DNA of 64,000 bases from Apoda limacodes (Eukaryota > Arthropoda > Insecta > Lepidoptera > Limacodidae), in the NCBI GenBank assembly GCA_946406115.1, contig OX291545.1, positions 13,964,001-14,028,000 of the forward strand, read 5' to 3'. This document shows positions 31,810-42,785 of this stretch, piece by piece; the first letter of the stretch is position 1, and the number at the start of each line of letters is the position of its first letter. The notes under the pieces are model-generated. The model saw only the letters and a list, made by a program, of their open reading frames with translations, was not told where the DNA came from and made no database searches. Made by a program: the position numbers and the translations under genes.

Positions 31810-33020
31810 GTAGCACTAAATGCATCACTTTACGGCCAATATCGTATGTCTTCAGAGGTAATTAAAATATTATACACCTAGTACCTACTCTATATTCCAA
31901 TAATTTATCGGGACCTAAACCTTACACTAGCCTGGTTTAAGGTTCCCATGGAAAATAAACTAAAAAATTCTATATTCTGGATTGGTATGAACTTTTTTGG
32001 TACATTTTGATATATTTATTTACACAAAAGCTAATTTTATCGCAATTTCTTAATATAGCGTAGCGAAGGCAACATCAGAAAGTCTAAAACAGTCAGAAAA
32101 TTAATTTGTTTAACTTAGGTAATAGCTATTCTAAATACTTATATAAATTTTCTTCAACCTATTGTCTGGATTAAACAATGAACAATATAATTATGGCGGC
32201 GTAAATAATTCTGTTCATTTTACGTATTCTTCATTAAAAGACTGAAATGGCTTCAAAACTACGAAATTAAACTCCATAATGAGACTACTATTTATGCCGG
32301 TCACAAATTAATTACCAAATTACAAATAAATAACTGACGGTTCTCTTTACAAAGCTAGTAAAAACCATTTAGGCAAAAAAATAAATTCTGAGAAACGTCC
32401 TATTTTTATATTAATTTTTAACGATAAGATATTATTATAGTTCATCTAAAACAATGAAAAAGGAGTTCTAGTTTATTAAATAGGTATTAGAATTAGAATA
32501 ACAAAAACATTTATTTGGGAAAAAACTAAAAAAAAGACGACTTCCCATCCCATCATAGAAGTATACGCAAAAGAAACATTAGCATTAAGCATAACGAAAA
32601 TATTTTAACAAGTTAAAGTAATGAAACTTAAAAAGATTAAAAAGTTAAGAATATTACCCTAACCAAAGTCCTAAGTAGATATGATACTTGCGAAATACCA
32701 ACACCTTTAAGAAAGTAGCTGTCTCTTGTCTTTAATCAAGCAAATGTTCTGTTTTCGTTGCAAAGCTCGGATTAACCCTTTGACAGAGAGCGTGCTTGTA
32801 CAAGTTTCCTTAAAGTAATTAAAGGTTTAAGCAATTTCAACTCAAGATGAATGAAATTTCTGAATATTATCCACTGGGGATAGAGTTGTTTCTATATCTA
32901 CATTATAACTGTACTAAAATATAACATTATAATTGAAAATAACTAAAGGTTAATGAGAACATAAAATTAATGTTAAGTTAAAAGTTGAAATTTCAAAGAA
33001 AAAAAAGATATTGCAAAAGT
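31810..33020. other. AT-rich DNA, nothing recognised
   Basis: No open frame, repeat or splice pair that I can support. Confidence 0.4.
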
Positions 33021-33409
33021 CGAATTGTACTCGTGGAACTTGAACCCGCGTTATGCCTACACGTTAATACTGTATTTGAAGCTCCATTAATTTCAAAGCC
33101 GTAGTATTAAAAATACACCTGTCTATTGTAATTAGAAGGAAAGTGAAGCAAGGTTTACAATCGTAAAAAGAGCATTTCCTACGTAAAGCCATTCCCAAAA
33201 TTTCCAAATATTATACCAAAAATAAAATCGAGGATACTGTTACCCCGTATCCAAAAATACTATTATTACTATTTTTCACCGCTACATGCGACGTCTGACC
33301 TGGCCGCATAGTGCCGTTTGATCGGAATTCACAGTGGATCTAAGATTCAAATACAGGTTTTCAGATATCAGTAGCGTAGTGCATACCCAGGGCTTATGAG
33401 AAATATGAA

Positions 33410-33545
33410 ACCGGCCAAGTGTAGTAAGTAAGGTCGTACTCCTTACTAGCCTCATACGTCCTCACTGTTAAGGTACCGCCTACCCTCACAAGGGTGATTT
33501 GGGCCATCTCATCGCCATATGGATTGGATTGATTAAGTAGTTAGG
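33410..33545 (-). mobile_element. RTE/SINE tail fragment, reverse
   Basis: Starts with ACCGGCCAAGTGTAGTAAG, a scrap of another repeat end. It then has CCTCATACGTCCTCACTGTT, AAGGTACCGCCTACCCTCAC and AAGGGTGATTTGGGCCATCT, the complement of the RTE tail at 6960-7045. Confidence 0.55.
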
Positions 33546-33858
33546 TTATATCGATTCTTAATGTTTTTAAATACATATAACATAACATAAGTTTTACTAC
33601 TTTCTCCTAATTCTTAAAACAAATAACTTGTTAGAAAGAGAAAGAGTTGTCCTATGCTTTCATTAATCATGCTCTTGGCACGTTTTTATTCTAACTACGT
33701 ATTTATTTGCCTACGTTTATACGAGGATGAACGTTAAACATAGAAACAAAAAAACAGAAACTTTTGAGAAGCAATTTAACATTCTGCATTTATTTATTTT
33801 TTGATTTTAATCTTTTTTTCATTGTTATATAGTATATCGTTGTATCATATTAAGGAAA

Positions 33859-33879
33859 CTTTTTTAATTTCAGGTAAGT
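33859..33879 (+). promoter_or_regulatory. candidate recursive splice site (ratchet point)
   Basis: A T-rich tract and TTTCAG end at 33873 and are followed immediately by GTAAGT (33874-33879), so a strong 3' splice site and a consensus 5' splice site share one junction. This is the established consensus of Drosophila recursive splice sites in very long introns. Joining the donor at 45|46 here would rebuild NNC|GTAAGT and allow a second splicing step. The site lies about 33.8 kb into that presumed intron. It was the best such juxtaposition I noticed in the window. Confidence 0.5.
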
Positions 33880-33925
33880 CTCCTGTAAAGAAAATTCCTC
33901 AAGTACCGCGACGTGCAAAAAGCAA
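33874..33925 (+). CDS. 52-nt candidate RS-exon or microexon
   Basis: Bounded by TTAATTTCAG on the left and CAA|GTAAGT on the right. Only one frame is open: two bases, then KSPVKKIPQVPRRAKS, then two bases. This is a basic, proline-containing peptide with GC-richer codons (GTACCGCGACGTGC). The length is not a multiple of three, so including it changes the downstream frame, as in poison-type RS-exons that follow recursive sites. The incoming phase fits an exon leaving one base over, as the third frame of 1-45 or the exon at 2293-2371 would. No protein family recognised. Confidence 0.4.
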
Positions 33926-34237
33926 GTAAGTTAATACTTAGGTTTAAACTTCAAGATAACATAAACTAACATATAAGTGGTTATTAGTTATGACTTTATA
34001 CGACTCAGAGTCTGCACATAAGAAAATATTCAAAAAAAAAACCGACCGGTGACTTACACCTAAAAAAGCCAAAACAATCATTTTCATATTTTTTATCTGA
34101 CTGTGTGTTTTTTACCTCATTATTGCGTAAAAATAAGGTAAAAAACACAACTAACTTACGTAACTTCTACCTTCATGAAATTAAAAGCTGTTTTTATAGT
34201 TGCGTTGTTAAAAAAAACAGGAAAAACCGATTGCGCA

Positions 34238-34320
34238 GTTAGATAGAGATAGATAGAGCGTGCGGCTGCCATCTCATAGATCCCGGGTTCGATTCCCAGT
34301 AAAAGTTAACCAATATTGTT
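34238..34320 (+). mobile_element. tRNA-like SINE head
   Basis: GAGCGTGCGGCTGCCATCTC and ATAGATCCCGGGTTCGATTC resemble A-box and B-box parts of a tRNA-derived SINE. A GATAGAGATAGATAGAG run disturbs the first half. No acceptor stem pairing is visible, so it is not a tRNA gene. Confidence 0.5.
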
Positions 34321-34329
34321 ACAATTTAT

Positions 34330-34990
34330 TATTTTTAAAGTAGTATCGACTCTGGTTTGTACCCGGTACGAAGATAGGCTCACCACCTATCTCGTTAGTG
34401 GGACGGAGTTCCATCGGTTAAACGTGAATGTTACTGGTACACGTTCGTAACATTTCTGACCACCCTTCGAGGATAAGGGTCATGATGCCAGTGTTTATCT
34501 CAAATAATGTTGTATGATTAATAGTTATATTTTGTATACGTAGAAGCAGAGTTCTGAGTCTGAGCTCTTTTAAGCTTAACAAAGCGAGCTCAGTGGTATA
34601 TATGCGGCAGATATTCGGTGAAAGCAAACTTTAAAATGGCATCCAAGCAGACAAATGGAAATAAAATTCTTATACGAATTTTATATCCTTTAAAATAAAA
34701 CCTACACTACAAAAGTATAGAAAAACAGGCCACACATAAATTTAGGCTACAATAAGAATTATTGTAAATTTATTAAAAACTGTAAACAGATTTTATTAAA
34801 AAGGCTCTATTATTTAGAATTTTTCAGATTGGATTAGAACTCATGGTTTAAAATTTAAGCGATTGACACAAATGCTTAATTTTATATATATACCTAACTC
34901 GCAAAGTACAAGTTCAGTTTTATGTATGAATGTATGGAGAGAATCATGCTCCAGTATTATGTGTGTATGTGTGGAGAGCCACCTGCTCTT
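34330..34990. other. no supported gene; SINE body debris
   Basis: About 34350-34480 (GTACCCGGTACGAAGATAGG, ACCTATCTCGTTAGTGGGAC, ATAAGGGTCATGATGCC) resembles the body that follows the SINE head here and at 49690. The rest is AT-rich. Confidence 0.4.
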
Positions 34991-34999
34991 AAAAAGTTT

Positions 35000-35200
35000 T
35001 CTTATAATAAATCTGTATATGTAAAAGAAGAAACTGACTGACTGGTTCAATAACATATCAACACACAGCTTAAACTGCTAGGTTTATAAGCTTGCAATTT
35101 AGCACTAAGAAAGGATTTTGTAAAATTCATCCCCTATTCAACCCCTTGCAGTCCACAAAATACACTTTCCTGTAAACTTTTATCGGACTATATGTAATGT
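35000..35200 (+). repeat. GACTGACTGG/CACACAGC-type dispersed repeat
   Basis: GAAACTGACTGACTGGTTCA, ATCAACACACAGCTTAAACT, CTAAGAAAGGATTTTG and TCATCCCCTATTCAACCCC follow the order of a repeat whose reverse copies are at 37370-37600 and 52090-52235. Confidence 0.55.
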
Positions 35201-35439
35201 TCCTTCAGTTTTCGACATTTGACAACAAGGGCGCAATTTTTATTCAGTTCTTATATTTTAAGTTCCTAATAATAATACATAACTATTCCTGATAATAATA
35301 AACTTGTACGATTTTAATGTTTTTTTTTTTCAATATTAATGGCCTGAGTACGGCCACAATACAAAATGGCCATGCTCGTGGTTTGTATCAATTATATTTA
35401 AAAGGGTGCAAATTGTGTCATTTTACTGTGATAGTGCTT

Positions 35440-35760
35440 GTTTTGGCTAGGGCGCGAAGAATTCAATGACGAAAACAGTGAATAATGCATAGGCTCCCCG
35501 AATCGTATCATATTTTTTCGGGAAAAATGTGAATTTGCAAAGTGGCAAAACAGAATTTAATATTCGTAAAAGGGTTGACGTCGGACCCGAAGCTCGGCCG
35601 TAGCACGGAAGTTGACGCGTGCCTTCTGTACCAGTTTTTTTGGCTACTTTCCAAAATCAATATTTCGGATACAGTGGCCGTCGCGCATTGTGCACTAATC
35701 GAGCCGAGAGAACAGTCTGCCAACATAAACTACCCAACCCACGTCGCTTCCGATCCTCTT
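35440..35760. promoter_or_regulatory. GC-richer island, candidate regulatory element
   Basis: Mixed-composition block with GTTGACGTCGGACCCGAAGC and GTGGCCGTCGCGCATTGTGC. Overlapping short frames on both strands (35542-35811 and 35619-35918 on +, 35508-35726 on -) argue for composition rather than coding. Confidence 0.22.
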
Positions 35761-35769
35761 TTCTCTCTT

Positions 35770-36590
35770 TTATTTTCTATTTTATTTGTCTCACTGATTA
35801 TTTATTTTTAACTTTCGCGGTTATTATCAATATATTTCTATGTTTCCTAACTTTAACCAATAAGTTGTACGAATGCACCTCTGTTTTACTGGTTTATTAC
35901 TGTTTTTCACTAGTTTGAAAACAGAGGGATCATTAATTAACGGTATTTTTGGTATCTCTGATCTCTGCAGTCTGTGATCTAACTTTTTTTAGTTTTTTAA
36001 AACTATGAATCACGACGAAATCACGTTAATATGGTGAGAAATTGAAAACGGATTTCTGTTTGGTTAAGAAATATTATGTTTTATTCGTGTGTATTTGTAA
36101 ACATAATAAAGCGAGACGAGTCCTATTGCCTATATCAAAATGATCATTTTACTAAGACGTAGAAAAAAAAACTTAATGTAATTTTATTATATATTGTGCA
36201 TAATAAGCTATAAAGGCCTTTTTGATTTAGGTAACCTACCTAGTTACTTAGCATCTTAGTGAATGTAGGGCTCCATTTTAAATGACATTATTTTAGTGTT
36301 CATGAGTATTATTTTATTTAGCAGAGCAAAGATATTTGTGACAAAGAGAGTGTCTATTGAATTATGAATAAAGATGCGCCCCACGTTTTTAGAGTTCACC
36401 TGTAAGCATGTATGTGATGGTGATGTGTGTTTTATGTGTGTATATTATCCTCCTGTGTCATCAAGACACCTAGAGGATTATTTTATTCTTTTTAAGGCCC
36501 ATAAAAACGTGGTTTTCAGATTTTTTTATAAACATTATATAGTTAGTTCTTTTTCGTTTTCGTTTACTTCTGTACCTAAAAGGTGACTGT
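35770..36590. other. AT-rich DNA, nothing recognised
   Basis: No supported gene; the frame at 36374-36586 has no family or splice support. Confidence 0.4.
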
Positions 36591-36594
36591 CCGA

Positions 36595-36785
36595 TTTCTG
36601 TACCGCCCGTGTTACATCCGATAGTTCCATCACATTTGCAAGTAAATAAATAGCTTAATTAAAATTTAACTCTCACCTCATTCACCTCACTTACTAAAAC
36701 AAGAAACTAAAACCAAAACAAATGGTGGAAACAACATAATAGTGGTAGGTACGGAACACACGGTTTGCGAGTCCAACTAGCATTT
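36595..36785 (+). repeat. dispersed repeat copy ending in a repeat terminus
   Basis: Paralogue of 5318-5445, followed by TACGGAACACACGGTTTGCG and GAGTCCAACTAGC, a worn version of the ACTCGCACTTGGCC terminus. Confidence 0.45.
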
Positions 36786-36824
36786 AACCTTTTTTATATG
36801 TCAGTACCGCCCGTGGGTTATTGT

Positions 36825-37180
36825 TCGCCCACTTATTGTTTTCTGCTCATCATACCCTTCCATTTGATACCTATGTCGAGAGGCATCTAAAGAAGAGGTA
36901 GTCCGCCATTTTATTGTAGCGGCCAGTAATCCGCCAATTTTAATTTAGAGTAACGTCACATAGCTTAACTTATCCTGCTAGTTATAACCTTTCATTTGAT
37001 ACCCATGTCGAGGGGGTTGTGAAAAAGCGAATGTTCCACCATTTTGTTATATCAACCATTTAGAATAAAGTTACAAATCTTATTGTTTTCTACTCATCAT
37101 ACCATTTTATTTGATACCCATGTCGAGGGGTATCTAAATAAACAGGTAGTCCGTCATTTTGTGGTGGCGGCCATATCGGA
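36825..37180 (+). repeat. three diverged units of a CATTTGATACC repeat
   Basis: CATTTGATACCTATGTCGAG (about 36862), CATTTGATACCCATGTCGAG (about 36994) and TATTTGATACCCATGTCGAG (about 37108) each precede a GTCCGCCATTTTG-like word. Spacing is uneven (about 115-130), so this is either a decayed tandem array or the internal repeats of one element. Confidence 0.6.
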
Positions 37181-37369
37181 TCTTACGTGATTAAAAATCC
37201 TCGTACATTTAGTTAACTTTTATTAATCAACTATTCACTGATTAGCATGTAATGAACACCCCTTTTTACACATTATTTATTATAAAACTTGCTTATTCCC
37301 GCGGTTTTCGTACAAAAATATTGGAATTCTTATAATCACTCCCTTATTTGCTATCTAGGGGGTGATTTT

Positions 37370-37600
37370 CCAAAAACGGTGAAACACGTTAATCCGAAAG
37401 GCCAAATACCAATTTTAATGCAGTTAGCTTTAATAGATTCCCGTACAAACTCCAACCTTTATTTTACCTTAATCCTTTGGAAAATCCTTTCATAGTGCTC
37501 GCCTCGACGTTATAAGAGAAACTGTGCAAAATTTCAAGTCTCTAGCTCGACCCAGTAGTTTGGGCTGTGCGTTTATGTAAGTAAGTTCACTCGTATATAT
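37370..37600 (-). repeat. reverse copy of the 35000-35200 repeat
   Basis: TCCTTTCATAGTGCTCGCCT, TGTGCAAAATTTCAAGTC, GACCCAGTAGTTTGGGCTGT and GCGTTTATGTAAG match the copy at 52090-52235. Confidence 0.6.
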
Positions 37601-37609
37601 GATTTAAAT

Positions 37610-38565
37610 TTAGAACCAACAGAAAATTTATCAGGTTGCATTCCAAAATCCATTGGGCAGAAAATTAAAATCACTCTATGCCGTTTTAGATCGCAACCGG
37701 GCAATTGTTACTAAACGGAAAGCGAGTGTTTTGTATTGACTGGCTGGAATTGAAGAGTTTTCGTAAAATAATTATAAGTTTCTAATTGTTTGTACTTATA
37801 ATTTAAATATTTTTGTAATATTGTCTGATATAAAGGTACCAGTTTTTTCTGGTTTCTCTCGAACTTAGAACTCTGTCAAAAAACTGTCCACCGATCGATC
37901 ACCCTAAAATTACCCGACTCAAGGCCGTAAAAGGAGTAACATTATAATTTTTTTGATGCCTATCTTGAGCTATTTGTTCCACAAACAAAAGGGATTAAAC
38001 TTTTAGCGATTAAAAACATTCAATCTTATTTGATATATTTAATATTAAATCATTGAAAAAAAATATAATTCGGTATTACTAAACGTTTTTTTCTTCAAAC
38101 CACCTAAATTTTCCAATCATTTTATTTAGTTTTTGGGGTTTCGGAGCTTTATATCTTTGCTCGATTAACAGATTATGAAATGATGTATTTTTATATTGGA
38201 CTGCTTATAAATAGGGTAGTTTAAAACAACAGCGTCTTGGATGTGGTAAAAAATACATTGATGAAAAAATGCAAACCAAATGAATTTTATATTTTTTCTA
38301 CTAGTCAAATTTTTCTAATAAGTGGATCCACGAGCACAAATCAATGCACGGACAGGTACAAGTACGTATGTCCATTAGTTACTAAAACTTTTTCTCTCGC
38401 ATGTCTATTGTTCTGAACGCGTATAAAATCACGCTCACTCGACCTTTGACATTCTTACAACACACAAGTAGGTAACTCACTAAAAAAACCGACAGTAGAT
38501 GTTTAATTATGTGCAAACAACTATCAACTAACTACATACATAGAATAAAGTTAATGTTAATATCA
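37610..38565. other. AT-rich DNA, nothing recognised
   Basis: No supported feature. Confidence 0.4.
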
Positions 38566-38570
38566 ATATC

Positions 38571-38765
38571 AAAGTACTATATACAGTACCTATATCAGCA
38601 GTAAAGTTTTAAATTACTATATACAGTACCTATATCGGCAGTAACGTTTTAAAGTACTATATACAGTACCATTATCAGCAGTAAAGTTTTAAAGTACTAT
38701 ATACAGTACCTATATCAGAAGTAAAGTTTTCAAGTACTATACTGTATACATTACCTATATCAGCG
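38571..38765. repeat. 40-bp minisatellite, about 4.9 units
   Basis: TACTATATACAGTACC or a close variant starts at 38575, 38615, 38655 and 38695, and a longer form at 38735, exactly 40 bases apart. Each unit carries the palindromic GTACTATATACAGTAC, then TATATCAGCAGTAAAGTTTT. Units differ by single bases. Confidence 0.95.
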
Positions 38766-38769
38766 AAAG

Positions 38770-39490
38770 ATTAAAATTACAACGGTATTATATAATTCGA
38801 TTATCCTCCAAATGTAAACCATCATATAACCTTAATTTCTTTGGTATGTAACTATGTGTAAGAACCTTGTAGATATGTACCATAATGGCTTCACGACAAA
38901 ATATCATTATCGCAACTGAAAAATATCACGCAGAAATGAGAACGCTCGAGGACACGCGAATGAATAATACATGAAAAATAAATCTTTTTCTTAGACGTTC
39001 CTTTTTCTGAGTAGAATTCACAGTAGGTAAATATCATCCGCCATATAAGATCAACAAAAGTAGGTAATCGAAGTCCCATATATTCCGATGTGAGATCGGA
39101 TGTTGCAGCTACGTCATTAGAGGAAGGAAATCGTAGTAGAGGAAAAGAATCTGGTTTTTCATGTACATTGTAAATAAAAAAAAAATATGAATTTGTTTAT
39201 CTAAGACAGCCAATATAATATAGTCTTGATATGTGTCTGTATAAAAAGTTAAAGTCGTTTAATTTTGTGACCTTGTATTGTTTGTATTTTCACTTTGCAC
39301 TGTAGACTTATTTAAATTTGTATATTTCTCGCCGCCAGTATTATGACGTTGTATTATTTAAAGGGTTTCGACGTAATAATCTAGAACCTACGGCCCTACC
39401 CTGCCAATAATGCCAATAAAACTGTGCAACTTATAATTCGTGCCTACTATGCTATTTAATCTATCCCACTTGTTATTTCCTAAGAATTTC
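38770..39490. other. AT-rich DNA, nothing recognised
   Basis: No supported gene. Confidence 0.4.
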
Positions 39491-39939
39491 CTCTAATATT
39501 TTATTGAATGTCGATTTCTCATGAAGTAGAGGTCAACAAAGTGACAAACTTTACTGATTTTGAACCAATCACTGGCTATTTTTAACATTTGTCGCGTAAA
39601 TGCTACCTTGTGATTGGTTGAGATACCTCAGACCATGGAGCTGACTTTCATTACATGTTGAGAAATGGTTCTATATTAAATATCACGTAATTCTTTACAT
39701 TTAAATCAAAACTAAGTACTGATTATATAGCAATTGATAGTAAGTGTAATTGAGCTACTATAATTTTCATCCAATCCGCAAAAACTTTAATAAAGGCTCC
39801 GTTGCCAATTACAATAAAAGTTTTAAATGATTTCTTCGAACTGTAGTCAAAGGCATAGCATTAAAACTTGTTTTTAATCAGTGTATAACGTCCTATGTTC
39901 GATGGACTAAAAGTCTTAAAGGAGGAGGGTGCACAGCAA

Positions 39940-40050
39940 TTATGGACAAGTGCCTTTAAATGAGCCGAGCACTCGAGCACGGCGCATCGCGTCGAAGCCG
40001 TCTGCATCCTCTGCGCCCCGCGTCCCATTTCCGCACTAACTTTGTTAATT
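39940..40050. promoter_or_regulatory. CpG-rich patch next to ATCGATT motifs
   Basis: CGAGCACGGCGCATCGCGTC and CTCTGCGCCCCGCGTCCC are followed within 80 bases by two ATCGATTATT motifs (about 40057 and 40080), a possible Cut/Onecut-like cluster. It lies inside the segment bounded by inverted arms. Confidence 0.22.
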
Positions 40051-40311
40051 CGATTCCAATCGATTATTTTAAATTTTTTAATCGATTATTATTAAGCTAA
40101 AGCTGTTGATCTACAATTAATGGAACATATATGTATAGCCGCCTTTGTCCAGATACTATATATCAGAAGCAGTGTTGCGGAGATGGGTTTATTAGTTACA
40201 ACGCAGGCAGGACTAAAGTAGTTGGTGGAAAGAGGGTACCCCTGACATTTTGATATATGCAAACACTGGTTACATGGTATTTATCCTTTGTGAGATTAAA
40301 AGGGTAAACTA

Positions 40312-40592
40312 CCTAAATTTTAATTTTTTGGCAAAGATGTCTCCGGATCCGCTAAGAAAATCCGACTAAAATTTAATGACTGTTATTCAGGATATGCTTC
40401 AAACCCTAAGAAACGTGATAACACGATAAATAAACTTTTGTTTTATAGAAAAAAAATCCAAAACTGACCCCTCCCTTTTTACTGTTTTTTTTTTAAATTT
40501 TGGCAAAGAAATCTTCAAATTTCTAAGTGCTATAAGTTTACAACTTTACTTAAGCATAAATGCAATAGTGCTTTAAAGCCTGAGGAAAATAA
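40312..40592 (+). repeat. dispersed repeat, inverted partner at 61834-62098
   Basis: TCTCCGGATCCGCTAAG, ACTAAAATTTAATGACTGT, AACTTTTGTT, TGACCCCTCCCTTTTTACTG, TTTTGGCAAAGAAATCTT and TAGTGCTTTAAAGCC appear in reverse complement, in the matching order, at 61834-62098. Confidence 0.7.
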
Positions 40593-41105
40593 ATATATAA
40601 CAATGATGCATAATAAACTATTAATTTATTTCATGTCGGTCTCGCTCTCAAATCTCGGTGAGTTGAGACTCACGCACGCTCAGTTACACATCGCGTTATC
40701 CTTGTTTTTACTCAAGTTTTCTGTCACGAAGTAAAGCCGTGCCGTCACACATTCAGTAGCATATATGCACAATATGTAGGTTGACTATTGAGTCTTAAAG
40801 ATATTAATCGTAATCTAAATTCTATAGTCGAAATATAGACGAAAGGCGTAGAACGTTTGCAAAGATTAGAAGATACCATTATACGAATTTGTTATCACAA
40901 GAAGTCAACTCTTAGGCATGATTTCTCTAAACCAATCACAAGCTAGCATTTACGACAGCTGTTAAAATATTCAGTGATTGGTTTAAATCTATAGGTACCT
41001 TCCGTCAATAATCTGACAGATACCTTAATAGTTACCCACATTCAATAAAATATTAAAAACGTAAGTTTTCATGCTGTTACAGAGTTAACAAGTTGGATAG
41101 GTTTA

Positions 41106-41174
41106 ATAGCATACCGCTTACCATCAGGCGGACCTTAAGCTTGTTTGCCACGTTATATTATATATATATATATA
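41106..41174 (+). mobile_element. LINE 3' tail with (TA)n end
   Basis: GCATACCGCTTACCATCAGG and ACCTTAAGCTTGTTTGCCAC are the 3' UTR end of the LINE family seen at 23040 and 52378, followed by a TA microsatellite. Confidence 0.6.
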
Positions 41175-41179
41175 GTTCT

Positions 41180-41850
41180 TGCGGATAGGCCGAAGATTAT
41201 ATCGCCGCAATCTAACTTACTGTCAATTGCCATTCATATAATCAGTACTTACTTTTGACATAATTGTAAAGGATCACGGGATATTTAATAAAGATTTTTT
41301 TCTCATAGTGTAATGAAATACTATAAGCTTCTAACCCAAATTCTGAATACTTGATACTCAGATTTAATAACACCTTACCTAACCCACTTTCGCTTTTTGT
41401 CGCACGAAACCCACACGCAAACCTTATTCACATAATAAAAATCCTACATCTATTCTCGCTACTCCAACAATGGGGTAGTCACATTTTGTTGAAAGTAATA
41501 GAAATAATATAAGAACATGCTCATCGAGAATAAATAGATGATACGTAATTTTGTCGAAATTTTATGGAATTGAGAATGGATGATTAGAAATAGAATCAAA
41601 TCTGTACTTTAAACATGTTTCTTTGGTATTAAAGTTGAATTATATAAACGCAATTCGGTTCTGGGAGATATTTTCTTATCGCATTATACAATTTACAAGG
41701 AATACAACGCCGCCGGTAGTGAAGTGACTAACCTGTTAATTTTAGTAAGTCAAAATATGGATCTGTTTTGGCGTGGTTTGAAAAAATTGGTCGTCGCACC
41801 GTGGGTACCGTCCGTAATTTAAGAACAAAAAAAAAAACAAGAAGTATGCC
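41180..41850. other. no supported gene
   Basis: The - strand frame 41728-42117 (129 residues) is rich in K, R, F and V and overlaps a + strand frame and the 5S-like fragment, so I do not call it a gene. Confidence 0.4.
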
Positions 41851-41854
41851 CACA

Positions 41855-41900
41855 CATCCAATCACTGGCCAAACCCGACGTTGCTTAACTTTGAATATCG
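41855..41900 (-). repeat. 5S-rRNA-like retrosequence fragment
   Basis: CATCCAATCACTGGCC is followed by CCCGACGTTGCTTAACTT. The latter 18 bases match, as far as I recall the 5S sequence, the complement of the internal control region (AAGTTAAGCAACGTCGGG). Only this part is present. It is a better match than the copy at 2952-3000. Confidence 0.5.
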
Positions 41901-41904
41901 TTTC

Positions 41905-42780
41905 CCTTAAACGAACTAAAACAAAAAGTGTAAGGAAAAGAAACCATAACACATTAAATTTGTTTGTTTGAAAAAAACCTTTTCTTACTATTGCACGCCT
42001 CATAAGCGGAGCGGTGAGGTAGTGCTCTACTCTCGACATGTCAAAAAACCCAGTCTTTCGAAACTTAAATGACTTTTTTTTTTTTAATATAACACTTACA
42101 GGATAATATGAGTGCACTTATATGAAGTTAAATAATCTGTCTAGCACATATGGTACATTTTATAAACAATTAATTTGTTTAACATAATAAATAATAACAT
42201 TAAAACTAATCATTCTTGGACGTCCGTAAGTCTGTGTTTATGTGACCATGTATGTGGCAGAGAAATTGGTCGAAAAATTCATCTTACCGGAATACTTTTG
42301 TTTTTAATATATAAAGTATTACACTGTGCTGATTCCTAGTTTATATTAGCGTTCTAAGTACTGTCTTTTAATTATAATTTATAAAAAACTAATATACCAC
42401 TGTATACTGTATATCAATATATATATTTTTTATTTTTATTTTATATTTTATAGTATATTTTTTCCTCACCTTATTTTAAAAAACTTGAGTTTTTGTTTTA
42501 GAATTTTTTTTTTAAATGTGAATGACCGCTATGAGGCGTGCACTTTAGGATTTTCCAAATTTTTGTACATTTATCTTACTCAAGGTAATTTAAGTCAGTA
42601 AACATTGAAATTCTGGAATTAAAATTATGCAGCTTCAAATTTGATTGTTATGGTTAATTTATGGATTATAGGTTAAAAACGTTGAACAAAAGATAACGAA
42701 CGTCATCACGAACTCAGATGAAACTTTATGGCATGAATTATATAATTTCTGGCGATCCAGGCTTTTGTTGTTTTTTTTAT
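41905..42780. other. AT-rich DNA, nothing recognised
   Basis: A/T-rich throughout; 42350-42480 is nearly pure A and T. No supported gene. Confidence 0.4.
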
Positions 42781-42785
42781 TTTTA

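Larger units (their letters stand above)
39494..41055. mobile_element. 1.56-kb segment bounded by inverted arms
   Basis: The left arm starts TAATATTTTATTGAATGT (39494) and the right arm ends ACATTCAATAAAATATTA (41055), exact complements. Inside, AACCAATCACTGGC..GTGATTGGTT (about 39558-39620) is matched in reverse by AACCAATCACAAGC..GTGATTGGTT (about 40927-40985). The arms are about 120 bp with a diverged middle. No transposase frame is present. It may be a non-autonomous foldback-type element, or two copies of one repeat in opposite orientation. Confidence 0.45.

Noticed and set aside
38571..38765. CRISPR array
   Set aside because: The 40-bp repeats have no unique spacers, and the DNA is eukaryotic. 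It is a minisatellite.
41855..41900. 5S rRNA gene
   Set aside because: Only part of the internal region matches, and the flanks do not continue the 5S sequence, so it is not a functional gene.
41728..42117. 129-residue frame on the - strand
   Set aside because: It overlaps a 5S-like fragment and a + strand frame. K/R/F/V-rich composition is typical of T-rich DNA read backwards.
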